Below, in pieces: positions 33,825 to 42,732 of a stretch of 52,448 nucleotides of DNA (position 1 is its first letter; each line of letters opens with the position of its first letter). The notes beneath the pieces are model-generated. The model worked only from the letters and a program-made list of their open reading frames with translations, was not told the DNA's origin and did no database searches. Origin of the DNA: Eshraghiella sp045124255 (GTDB taxonomy: Bacteria > Bacillota > Clostridia > Lachnospirales > Lachnospiraceae); the NCBI GenBank assembly GCA_045124255.1, contig JBGVLM010000023.1:1-52448 (forward strand), in the 5' to 3' direction. Both the position numbers and the translations under genes were made by a program.

Positions 33825-34568
33825 ATGAATAAGTTTTTATCAAATATGTCAGAATTGTGGAAGGGTATTCAGGCAAATGTTGTATTTGTTATCCAGTTTA
33901 TCGGAATTATTGTTGGAATAATACTGATTGCATATCTTGCGGAACTTCTTATCCGCAGAAAATGCGGGGTTAAGGAAAAAGTACTTACAACAAGAAAAAT
34001 TGCGGTTATAGGTGTTATGTCGGCTATATCAGGTGTGTTAATGCTTTTTGAGATTCCGCTTCCGGGAATACCTTTTTTCTATAAGCTTGATTTTTCAGAG
34101 CTTCCGGCACTTTTATGCGGTTTTGCATACGGACCGGTGGCAGGAATCATAACGGAGGCAGTAAAAATTCTTTTGAATCTGCTGCTTGACGGAACTACTA
34201 CAGCATTTGTCGGAGAACTGGCAAATTTTGTAGTCGGCTCAATTTTTGTACTTACGGCAACTATTATTTACCATATTAAGAAAAGTAAGAAAATGGCAAT
34301 TATTTCCTGTGTTGCGGCAACACTTATGATGACCGTGCTCGGAACCTTGTTTAACGGAATATATCTACTTCCGAAATATGCAAGCTTCCTTATGCCGATG
34401 GATGCAATTATCGGGGCAGGAACCAAGGAAAATTCAAATGTTACCAATCTGATTACTTTCCTTTTGTTCTGTACGGCACCGGTTAACCTTATTAAGGGTG
34501 TGGCAGTTTCGATTGTTACAATACTGCTGTACCATCCTTTAAGACCGATTTTGAAAAAAACAGTGTAA
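33825..34568 (+). CDS. ribU: ECF riboflavin transporter S component
   Basis: A 247-residue S component with about six membrane segments. The motif LMLFEIPLPGIPFFYKLDFSELPALLCGFAYGP is typical of RibU, the riboflavin-binding subunit that works with the shared EcfA-EcfA'-EcfT module (not in this window). The FMN riboswitch just upstream supports riboflavin as substrate. An N-terminal extra segment of about 50 residues precedes the core. AGGAGG precedes the ATG. Confidence 0.93.
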   Translation: MNKFLSNMSELWKGIQANVVFVIQFIGIIVGIILIAYLAELLIRRKCGVKEKVLTTRKIAVIGVMSAISGVLMLFEIPLPGIPFFYKLDFSELPALLCGFAYGPVAGIITEAVKILLNLLLDGTTTAFVGELANFVVGSIFVLTATIIYHIKKSKKMAIISCVAATLMMTVLGTLFNGIYLLPKYASFLMPMDAIIGAGTKENSNVTNLITFLLFCTAPVNLIKGVAVSIVTILLYHPLRPILKKTV

Positions 34569-34646
34569 AAATTTCTTGCTTATTATTTTCGTTGTCCGTA
34601 TACTTAGTTTGAAACCTGCTTACAGGTTTTGGAAGGGGATTATTAA

Positions 34647-37559
34647 ATGAAATTTGATTCAGATAAGTATGAACTTATACAGCAGACACGAATTGATGAA
34701 ATACAGTCGGATGGATTTTATCTTAAACATAGAAAGTCGGGAGCAAGAGTTGTTGTTCTGGAGAATAATGATGAGAATAAGGTTTTTTCAATCGGATTCA
34801 GAACACCGCCTTCTGACAGTACGGGCGTACCGCATATTCTGGAACACTCCGTATTGTGCGGTTCGGAAAAATATCCTGCAAAGGAGCCTTTTGTAGAGCT
34901 CGCAAAGGGCTCGCTCAATACATTTTTAAATGCGATGACCTATCCTGATAAGACGGTTTATCCTATTGCGAGCTGTAATGACACAGATTTTAAAAATATA
35001 ATGGATGTATATATGGATGCGGTGCTTCATCCAAATATATACAGCAGGAAGCAGATTTTTCTCCAGGAGGGCTGGCACTATGAACTGGACAGCCCGGAAG
35101 GGGAATTGACGTACAACGGCGTTGTATATAATGAGATGAAGGGAGCATTTTCATCTCCTGATGAGGTGCTTATAAGATATTGCCTTAATTCGCTTTATCC
35201 TGACACTTCATATGGAACGGAGTCGGGAGGAGACCCGGAGAGCATACCTGAGCTCAGTTATGAGGATTTTCTCGGCTTCCATAAGAAATTATATCATCCG
35301 TCAAACAGCTATATTTATCTGTACGGTAACTGCGATATGACGGAGCGTCTTGAATATCTCGACAGGGAATATTTATCCAAATATGATGTTTTGAAGGTGG
35401 ATTCGGAAATTGCTTCCCAGAAGCCTTTTGAGGCAATGAGAAGGCTTGAGGTGGACTATTCTGTTACCGAGGATGAGTCGCCTGAGGGCAAAACTTATTT
35501 TGCTTATAATGCTTCGGTTGATACCTCACTTAATAAGGAATTATACCTTGCATTTCAGATTCTTGATTATGCACTTCTGTCGGCTCCGGGAGCACCTGTT
35601 AAGCAGGCTCTTATTGACGCAGGAATCGGTGAGGATGTATATTCCACATTTGAGAACGGCATTAAACAGCCAATGTATACAATCGTTGCAAAAAATGCTG
35701 ATAAAGGGCAGGAAAAAGAATTTTTAAGAATTATAAAAGATACACTTACGGGGCTTGTCAAAAGCGGAATTAATAAGGATTCATTAAGGGCAGGAATTAA
35801 TTCTGATGAATTCTATTACAGAGAGGCAGATTTCGGAAGAACTCCAAAGGGACTTATGTACGGGCTTAATATAATGGACAGCTGGTTATATGATGACGAC
35901 AAGCCGTTCCTGCTTCTTGGCATGAATGATACCTACAGGTTCTTAAAGGATATGATTGATACGGATTATTTTGAACAGCTTGTGGACAAATATCTTATCA
36001 AAAATACACATTCTTCGCTGGTTGTGCTTAATCCGGTGGCCGGTTTAACGACAATCAGGGACAGGGAAACTGCGCGTAAGCTTGAGGAATATAGGAAAAG
36101 CCTTTCAGCGGAAGAAATAAACAGAATTATTGAAGAGACAAAGGCACTTAAGGAATATCAGGCAGCACGTTCCACTCCTGAGGAGGTTGGAACAATTCCG
36201 ATGCTGTCAAGAGAAGATATCAGCACAGAGATTCAGCCTTTATATAATTCAATAGAGGATGTCTGCGGAGTGCAGGTTGACAATCACGATATTTTTACCA
36301 ATGGAATAGGTTATCTCAATCTGTCCTTTGATATTGCCAATGTTGCTGACCGGGACATTTTATATGTCGGACTTATTACTAATGTAATCGGATACATTAA
36401 TACTGATAAGCACAGCTATGATGAACTTTCTAATGAAGTGTATATGCATACAGGCGGCATTTTTGCAGATTTTTGCACATACCAGAGGCTTGATAACGGA
36501 CAGGTAAGTGCAAGACTTTTGATGAAGACAAAGGCGCTGTTTGAGAAACTTCCTAAGGCACTTGACTTGATTACGGAGATGATGTATGAATCCTGCTATC
36601 AGGACCACAAACGTCTTCGCGAGATTATTGCAGAACTCAAATCGAGACTGCAGAGCCGTTTTGTGTCCGCAGGCCATGCTGCCGCAAGAGGCGAATGTCT
36701 GTCACAGTTTAATGAGGCTTCCAGATACAATGCATTAACATCGGGAATACCTTTTTATAATTTTGTGTCAGATTTATACGATAACTTTGAAAATAAGAAA
36801 AATGAGATTACCGAAAAGCTTAAAATGGTTTCAGAGCAGATTTTTGTCAGGAACAGGCTTATAATATCATTTACCGGCGAGAAAAAGGAATATGAGGCTG
36901 TTAAGCCGCTTTTGGAAGCTTTTATTAACGGACTTTCGGATAATAAAATGGAGCCTGCCGTAAGAAACTTCGAAATGATTAAGTGCAAAACCGGCTATAA
37001 AACTGCTTCTCAGGTTAATTATGTTGCAAGATGCGGAGATTTTCGCAGGGCAGGGCTTAAATATGATGCGTCTCTTAAGGTGCTTGGAACAATTATGTCA
37101 TACAGCTATCTTTGGGACAATGTAAGGGTACTTGGCGGTGCCTACGGCTGTATGAACGGCTGCACCGTAAACGGAGTGGGATATTTTGTATCTTACAGGG
37201 ACCCTAATATTTCAGCAACCAATCAGGTGTTTGAAAAAGCAGTTGATTATATTAGAAATTTTGACGCAGATGAGGCTGAGATGACAAGATACATTCTCGG
37301 AACTTTTGGAGAGATGGATATACCTCTTACACCGTCGGCAAAGGGTACCCGTTCGTTTGACTTTATGCTGCGCGGAGTAACGGAGGAATATCTTAAGGCG
37401 GACAGAATGAAGGCGCTGAACACCCATCAGGAAGATATACGTGCACTTGCACCGATTATTGAGGCAGTCATCAGAGATGACTATTTATGCGTAATCGGAA
37501 GCGGAGATAAAATTGTAAGCGAGCAGGCACTTTTTGATAAGGTAACCAATTTATTATAA
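34647..37559 (+). CDS. M16C zinc metallopeptidase (presequence-protease-like)
   Basis: A 970-residue insulinase-family peptidase. The inverted zinc motif HILEH is at 63-67 in a GVPHILEHSVLCGSEKYP context, and the distal Glu lies in NEMKGAFSSPDEV. A full two-half clamshell with the M16C-associated linker domain is present, as in PreP/CPG-type enzymes that degrade free peptides up to about 60 residues. No signal peptide, so cytoplasmic. GGAAGGGG precedes the ATG. Downstream are era and recO. Confidence 0.93.
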   Translation: MKFDSDKYELIQQTRIDEIQSDGFYLKHRKSGARVVVLENNDENKVFSIGFRTPPSDSTGVPHILEHSVLCGSEKYPAKEPFVELAKGSLNTFLNAMTYPDKTVYPIASCNDTDFKNIMDVYMDAVLHPNIYSRKQIFLQEGWHYELDSPEGELTYNGVVYNEMKGAFSSPDEVLIRYCLNSLYPDTSYGTESGGDPESIPELSYEDFLGFHKKLYHPSNSYIYLYGNCDMTERLEYLDREYLSKYDVLKVDSEIASQKPFEAMRRLEVDYSVTEDESPEGKTYFAYNASVDTSLNKELYLAFQILDYALLSAPGAPVKQALIDAGIGEDVYSTFENGIKQPMYTIVAKNADKGQEKEFLRIIKDTLTGLVKSGINKDSLRAGINSDEFYYREADFGRTPKGLMYGLNIMDSWLYDDDKPFLLLGMNDTYRFLKDMIDTDYFEQLVDKYLIKNTHSSLVVLNPVAGLTTIRDRETARKLEEYRKSLSAEEINRIIEETKALKEYQAARSTPEEVGTIPMLSREDISTEIQPLYNSIEDVCGVQVDNHDIFTNGIGYLNLSFDIANVADRDILYVGLITNVIGYINTDKHSYDELSNEVYMHTGGIFADFCTYQRLDNGQVSARLLMKTKALFEKLPKALDLITEMMYESCYQDHKRLREIIAELKSRLQSRFVSAGHAAARGECLSQFNEASRYNALTSGIPFYNFVSDLYDNFENKKNEITEKLKMVSEQIFVRNRLIISFTGEKKEYEAVKPLLEAFINGLSDNKMEPAVRNFEMIKCKTGYKTASQVNYVARCGDFRRAGLKYDASLKVLGTIMSYSYLWDNVRVLGGAYGCMNGCTVNGVGYFVSYRDPNISATNQVFEKAVDYIRNFDADEAEMTRYILGTFGEMDIPLTPSAKGTRSFDFMLRGVTEEYLKADRMKALNTHQEDIRALAPIIEAVIRDDYLCVIGSGDKIVSEQALFDKVTNLL

Positions 37560-37587
37560 TAAAGAATAAGAAAAGGAAGATAAAACA

Positions 37588-38481
37588 TTGGAGACAAAAT
37601 CAGGATTTGTGGCGTTGGTTGGACGCCCTAATGTTGGCAAATCAACTTTAATGAATAAGCTTATCGGACAGAAAATAGCAATAACCTCCAATAAGCCGCA
37701 GACTACGAGAAACAGAATTCAGACGGTGTATACGGACGAGAGAGGTCAGATTATTTTTCTGGACACTCCGGGTATTCATAAAGCGAAAAACAAACTTGGT
37801 GAATATATGGTCAATGTTGCAGAGAAAACTCTTGCGGATGTGGATGTTGTGCTCTGGCTTGTTGAACCGACAACATATATCGGTGCAGGTGAGAAACATA
37901 TTTCTGCACAGCTAAAGAACTGTAAGAAGCCGGTTATCCTTGTAATTAATAAGGTTGATACAATTAAGAAAGAAGAGATTCTTCCTTTTATTGCTGCATA
38001 TCAGAAGGAAATGGAATTCGAGGAAATTATTCCGGTGTCTGCCTTAAAAGGAACCAATACGGGTGATTTGCTTGAATCAATTTTTAAATATCTTCCGTAT
38101 GGTCCGATGTACTATGATGAAGATACCGTTACGGACCAGCCAATGCGTCAGATTGTTGCAGAGCTGATAAGGGAGAAGGCTTTACGCTGCCTTTCGGATG
38201 AGATTCCGCATGGAATTGCCGTTACCATTGAGAAGATGAAGGAAAGACCTGATAATTCAATGTGGGACATTGAAGCGACAATTGTCTGCGAAAGAGACAG
38301 CCATAAGGGGATTGTTATCGGCAAGGGCGGAGCAATGCTTAAGAAAATCGGTTCTGCTGCAAGATTTGAGATTGAGAGAATGATGGAGCAGCAGATTAAC
38401 CTGAAATTATGGGTTAAGATCCGTAAGGAATGGCGTGATTCTGAATTGCTAATGAAGAATTACGGATATAAAGAGGATTAA
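37588..38481 (+). CDS. era: GTPase Era
   Basis: A 297-residue Era GTPase, which assists 16S rRNA 3-prime maturation and 30S assembly. GRPNVGKSTL (G1, about 12-21), DTPGIH (G3), NKVD (G4) and the C-terminal KH domain with IGKGGAMLKKIG are all there. It starts with TTG, with AAGGAAG correctly spaced. Its stop abuts the recO start. Confidence 0.97.
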   Translation: METKSGFVALVGRPNVGKSTLMNKLIGQKIAITSNKPQTTRNRIQTVYTDERGQIIFLDTPGIHKAKNKLGEYMVNVAEKTLADVDVVLWLVEPTTYIGAGEKHISAQLKNCKKPVILVINKVDTIKKEEILPFIAAYQKEMEFEEIIPVSALKGTNTGDLLESIFKYLPYGPMYYDEDTVTDQPMRQIVAELIREKALRCLSDEIPHGIAVTIEKMKERPDNSMWDIEATIVCERDSHKGIVIGKGGAMLKKIGSAARFEIERMMEQQINLKLWVKIRKEWRDSELLMKNYGYKED

Positions 38482-39225
38482 ATGGCAGAGCAGATAAAGG
38501 TCATGGGGATGGTTATATCATCCTCGCCGATTGGAGAGAATGACAAAAGAATAGTGCTGCTTACAAAGGAAAAGGGCAAAATAAGTGCTTTTGTCCGTGG
38601 GGCAAGAAGACCCGGCAATCATCTGATGGCGGCAAGCGACAGCTTCGCTTTCGGCGCATTTTATCTTATTCCGGGCAGGGATTCCTATACATTGGTAAAT
38701 GCGGATATAAGCAATTATTTCAGGGAGCTGGCGGTTGATGTGGTCAAAACCTACAGCGCCTATTATTTCCTTGAACTGGCAGAGTATTATGCAGTGGAGA
38801 ATCAGGATGGTTCGAAGCTGCTTAATCTTATATATGCGTCATTTAAGGCACTGTTAAATGACAGAATAAGCGATTATCTTATCCGATATATTTTTGAACT
38901 GAAAATGCTGGTGTTAAACGGAGAATACCCGGATTTCTTCAGTTGTAAAAGCTGCGGCGGCAAGGAGAAGCTTGATGGTTTTTCGATTTTTATGAACGGA
39001 GTGGTGTGCAGTAAATGCGCAGGGCATATCAAGGAGGTTGTGTCGGTATCGCCGTCAACTCTTTATGCGCTGCAATACATTGTATGTACGGATATCGGCA
39101 AATTATATACTTTTACCGTTTCGGACGAGGTCCTGACGGAGCTGAGGATGATAATCGGCAGATGTATGCACTCATATCTTGACAGAAAAATGAATTCTTT
39201 AGAGATTCTTGACAGTTTGAGCTAA
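38482..39225 (+). CDS. recO: DNA repair protein RecO
   Basis: A 247-residue RecO, which loads RecA onto SSB-coated DNA with RecF and RecR. The N-terminal OB fold begins KVMGMVISSSPIGENDKRIVLLTKEKGK, and the four-Cys zinc site is in SCKSCGG and VCSKCAGH (about residues 153-180). The ATG follows directly after the era stop codon (TAAATG), so the two are probably translationally coupled. Confidence 0.95.
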   Translation: MAEQIKVMGMVISSSPIGENDKRIVLLTKEKGKISAFVRGARRPGNHLMAASDSFAFGAFYLIPGRDSYTLVNADISNYFRELAVDVVKTYSAYYFLELAEYYAVENQDGSKLLNLIYASFKALLNDRISDYLIRYIFELKMLVLNGEYPDFFSCKSCGGKEKLDGFSIFMNGVVCSKCAGHIKEVVSVSPSTLYALQYIVCTDIGKLYTFTVSDEVLTELRMIIGRCMHSYLDRKMNSLEILDSLS

Positions 39226-39231
39226 TATGTC

Positions 39232-39260
39232 TTGAAAAATTTCTTAAAAAAATATACAAT
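39232..39260 (+). promoter_or_regulatory. Promoter of glyS
   Basis: TTGAAA (39232-39237) and TACAAT (39255-39260) with a 17-base spacer, 39 bases before the glyS start. The leader is too short for a T-box. Confidence 0.75.
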
Positions 39261-39298
39261 GTTTAAAACCCAAACAGATAGCGAGGTAAGAAAAGATT

Positions 39299-40687
39299 AT
39301 GGAAAAAACAATGGAGAAAATCGTTGCTTTAGCAAAATCAAGAGGATTTGTATATCCGGGTTCCGAGATTTACGGCGGATTGGCTAATACATGGGATTAC
39401 GGAAATCTTGGTGTTGAATTAAAGAACAACGTTAAAAAGGCATGGTGGCAGAAATTTGTACAGGAGAGTCCGTATAATGTCGGAGTTGACTGTGCAATCC
39501 TTATGAACCCACAGACATGGGTTGCTTCAGGACACCTTGGGGGCTTTGCAGACCCTTTAATGGACTGTAAGGCATGTAAGGAGCGTTTCCGTGCAGATAA
39601 ATTAATTGAGGACTGGGCAGCAGAGAACGGCTATACCATCGAGGGCTCCGTAGATGCATGGAGCAAGGAGGATATGGAGAAGTTCGTTGAAGAGAAGAAT
39701 ATTGCCTGTCCGACCTGCGGCAAGCATGATTTCACCGAAATCAGACAGTTCAACCTGATGTTCAAGACATTCCAGGGTGTAACTGAGGATGCTAAGAATA
39801 CAGTTTATTTAAGACCTGAAACAGCTCAGGGTATTTTTGTTAACTTTAAGAATGTTCAGAGAACCTCACGCAAGAAGCTTCCATTCGGAATTGCACAGAT
39901 TGGTAAGTCCTTCCGTAATGAGATTACACCGGGCAATTTTACATTCAGAACAAGAGAATTCGAGCAGATGGAATTGGAATTCTTCTGCAAGCCGGGAACT
40001 GACCTTGACTGGTTCAGATACTGGAGGGAATTCTGTATCAACTGGTTAAAAGCACTTGGTATGAAGGATGATGAATTAAGAGCAAGAGACCATTCTCCGG
40101 AAGAACTCTGCTTCTACTCAAAGGGAACTACTGACCTTGAGTTCTTATTCCCATTCGGATGGGGCGAGTTATGGGGCATTGCCGACAGAACAGATTATGA
40201 CCTGACACAGCACCAGAATGTATCAGGTGAGGATATGTCATATTTTGATGATGAGGACGGCACTAAGTATATTCCTTATGTTGTTGAGCCTTCACTCGGT
40301 GCTGACAGAGTAACACTTGCATTCCTCTGCTCTGCTTATGATGAGGAGGAATTAGAGGGCGGAGATATGAGAACCGTTCTTCATTTCCATCCGGCACTTG
40401 CACCGGTTAAGATTGGTGTGCTTCCGCTTTCAAAGAAGCTCAATGAGGGTGCTGAGAAGATTTATACAGAGCTTTGCAAGAAATATAACTGTGAATTTGA
40501 TGACAGAGGCAATATCGGTAAGAGATACAGAAGACAGGATGAAATCGGAACTCCTTTCTGTGTTACTTACGATTTCGAGTCAGAGAATGACGGCTGTGTA
40601 ACTGTAAGAGACAGGGACACAATGGCACAGGAAAGAATTAAGATTGAAGATTTAGGAAAATATTTTGAAGATAAATTTACTTTTTAA
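39299..40687 (+). CDS. glyS: Glycyl-tRNA synthetase (alpha2 type)
   Basis: A 462-residue class II glycyl-tRNA synthetase of the homodimeric type, charging tRNA-Gly. The start KSRGFVYPGSEIYGGLANTWDYGNLGVELKNN is diagnostic; class II motif 2 (FRNEITPGNFTFRTREFEQME) and motif 3 (VVEPSLGADR) are present, followed by the anticodon-binding domain. The GAGGTAAG site is upstream of the ATG. Confidence 0.97.
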   Translation: MEKTMEKIVALAKSRGFVYPGSEIYGGLANTWDYGNLGVELKNNVKKAWWQKFVQESPYNVGVDCAILMNPQTWVASGHLGGFADPLMDCKACKERFRADKLIEDWAAENGYTIEGSVDAWSKEDMEKFVEEKNIACPTCGKHDFTEIRQFNLMFKTFQGVTEDAKNTVYLRPETAQGIFVNFKNVQRTSRKKLPFGIAQIGKSFRNEITPGNFTFRTREFEQMELEFFCKPGTDLDWFRYWREFCINWLKALGMKDDELRARDHSPEELCFYSKGTTDLEFLFPFGWGELWGIADRTDYDLTQHQNVSGEDMSYFDDEDGTKYIPYVVEPSLGADRVTLAFLCSAYDEEELEGGDMRTVLHFHPALAPVKIGVLPLSKKLNEGAEKIYTELCKKYNCEFDDRGNIGKRYRRQDEIGTPFCVTYDFESENDGCVTVRDRDTMAQERIKIEDLGKYFEDKFTF

Positions 40688-40732
40688 TTAATTCTTAATG
40701 TCCGTGAATTAATATATACAGGCAGGGTTATT

Positions 40733-42571
40733 ATGGTATGTGACAAATGTGGATTTGAACATAACAGCAGGTCTGTCTGCCCTAAGTGCGGTGCCCGCGT
40801 TGTCTACGTCAATGAAGATTATTTAAGACGCAGACAGGAATGGGAGGAAGCACAGAAGAAGGGCAGTAAGGATGTTCTGCCGCCGGGAATCATGCATTCC
40901 ACCAGAGAAGAGCATAAGGCGGCAAAAGGCAGAGCAGAAAAAGAACCAGAGACAAGTACAGGCGGACCGGAAACGGTGAGCCTTTCTTTTCGTGTAAAGA
41001 AGTATCTTAACATTAAGACTGCCGGGATTTTTTTCCGTTCTCTGTGGGAAAAAGTGCTTTGCCTTAAGGACAGAATCGCAGCATGGTATAAAAAGCATTT
41101 TGTAAAAAGAAGGGGTGCGGATAATCCGGTTATCCGTGATTTGAAGTTTGATGATTCTCCGGATACTCTGGATGAATCAGGACTGGTGCTGAGCCATAAG
41201 GTATATAAGGATTACCGCAAATATTATTTTATCGGCATAGGGGCATCGGTTCTGATTGCCGCCGGCATAATAATTACTGTTAATATAGTTAAAAATATTG
41301 ACAGAAGCAATGTTTTTTATTTTGACGGCAAATTTGCATATCTGGCGGATGAGCCGGATGAACCTTTGTTTGGCAGTTTGCAGGGAGATATAAGCATAAT
41401 TTGCAACGACTCCTCCGGCTGCCTTGCTTATGATTCTTCCGACATCTATCTTTTTCTCAACGGAAAGGTTACAGCATATCAGGTAAATAACCCTGATATC
41501 ATTACATATAATGAGTCATTCGATACTGTTATATATGCTGAAGAGGGCAGGACATATCTTCTTCATAACGGGACTGCCCAAAAACTTGAAATGCCGGAAA
41601 ATGCAGCTTATACCGACGCATGTATTGTAAGCAGAAGCGGAAAATATTTTGCCCTGACAGTATGTGAGAATAATGAAACCTATTATCTTTACCTTGGAGA
41701 CCTTTCAGGTGAACTTTGCCTTGTTTGGCAGGGCTCTATGGCAATAGGACTTGATAATCTGTCGGATGAGGGCGTTATAAGCTATGTTGAAATGTCAACT
41801 GCGGAGTATGGAATTGTCAATCAGCGAAATATAATGCAGTATGATGATAAGATTAAATGCCTTGCGGAGAATGTCAGTCAATACGAATGGACATGTGATT
41901 TTGACGGAGTTTATTACACGACTGATGAGGATAAATTGTACTATGCCGCAGAATCATCAGCAAAGGAATTTGTTGATGAAGAAGTAACGTCATTTGTAAC
42001 AAATATCTCAGATAACGGGATTTATTATTATAAGAACGGCAAATGCTATGGTCTTGATAATGTAATGCCGTATTATGTCTGTGATATGTCCCGGGAGGGG
42101 TGCGGATTAATATATGAACCTGCTATGGATATAAAATATTACTATGACAGAACCACGCTGTATGCCGTTGATGATGGCACAGAGACCTGTTATCCGCTTA
42201 TCAGTGACGAAAGCTTTGTATTCCGCGAAAGGACATTGACAATGTACGTCCTTAATTCTGACGGGGAATTGATTTGTATTAAAGATGATAAGAAAAATAC
42301 AATACAGACGATTGCAGAGAAAGTATCGTATATTACTGAGATTCAGGGAATGGACGGAATAGCTTATATTTGCGGAAATGAGCTGTATGCTGTTGACAGC
42401 AGTACAGATAAAAAAATAATGATTTTTGAAACAAACATAATGAGTAAAATTGTTTTTTCACAGAAACAATACTACCTTACAGATAAGAATAATATATTGT
42501 GGAGTGTTGATTCAAAAGGGAAAAATGCACAAAGTCTCGGAAATGTACAAATTTATAATTTAGTGGATTAA
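40733..42571 (+). CDS. Zinc-ribbon membrane protein with extracellular propeller-like domain
   Basis: A 612-residue protein of unknown function. An N-terminal zinc ribbon has Cys 3, 6, 16 and 19 (CDKC and CPKC). A charged cytoplasmic linker follows, then one membrane segment at about 163-183 (IGIGASVLIAAGIIITV). The outer 430 residues are made of repeated short beta units (for example YLADEPDEP, YYLYLGDLSGE, LYYAAESS, YAVDDG), consistent with a beta propeller of the DUF5050 type. It sits between glyS and ppdK. A zinc ribbon inside and a propeller outside suggests a sensor or scaffold. Confidence 0.75.
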   Translation: MVCDKCGFEHNSRSVCPKCGARVVYVNEDYLRRRQEWEEAQKKGSKDVLPPGIMHSTREEHKAAKGRAEKEPETSTGGPETVSLSFRVKKYLNIKTAGIFFRSLWEKVLCLKDRIAAWYKKHFVKRRGADNPVIRDLKFDDSPDTLDESGLVLSHKVYKDYRKYYFIGIGASVLIAAGIIITVNIVKNIDRSNVFYFDGKFAYLADEPDEPLFGSLQGDISIICNDSSGCLAYDSSDIYLFLNGKVTAYQVNNPDIITYNESFDTVIYAEEGRTYLLHNGTAQKLEMPENAAYTDACIVSRSGKYFALTVCENNETYYLYLGDLSGELCLVWQGSMAIGLDNLSDEGVISYVEMSTAEYGIVNQRNIMQYDDKIKCLAENVSQYEWTCDFDGVYYTTDEDKLYYAAESSAKEFVDEEVTSFVTNISDNGIYYYKNGKCYGLDNVMPYYVCDMSREGCGLIYEPAMDIKYYYDRTTLYAVDDGTETCYPLISDESFVFRERTLTMYVLNSDGELICIKDDKKNTIQTIAEKVSYITEIQGMDGIAYICGNELYAVDSSTDKKIMIFETNIMSKIVFSQKQYYLTDKNNILWSVDSKGKNAQSLGNVQIYNLVD

Positions 42572-42576
42572 TGGAC

Positions 42577-42604
42577 TTGATATTTTTACTTCATATGTTA
42601 TAAT
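42577..42604 (+). promoter_or_regulatory. Promoter of ppdK
   Basis: TTGATA (42577-42582) and TATAAT (42599-42604) with 16 bases between; transcript start near 42611, leaving a leader of about 120 bases. Confidence 0.75.
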
Positions 42605-42605
42605 A

Positions 42606-42695
42606 TTATAGTTAGTGTAAGTCCCCCTGGGCTTTTGTCAAAAATGGACGGGCTTTCCATTTCTGACAAAAGCCTACGGCGGATACATGACTATA
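42606..42695 (+). other. Structured 5-prime leader of ppdK
   Basis: A strong hairpin pairs GGGCTTTTGTCA (42629-42640) with TGACAAAAGCCT (42664-42675), continuing inside with AAATGGA and TCCATTT around a seven-base loop. Outside it ATTATAGT pairs with ACTATAAT and TGTA/TCC with GGA/TACA. No T-run follows, so it is not a terminator. It could control ppdK message stability or translation. Confidence 0.55.
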
Positions 42696-42732
42696 ATTTT
42701 AGTAATATATTTTATTAGGAGGAATTACAAAA

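Noticed and set aside
39226..39298. T-box before glyS
   Set aside because: The promoter at 39232-39260 leaves too short a leader, and no T-box or specifier sequence is seen.
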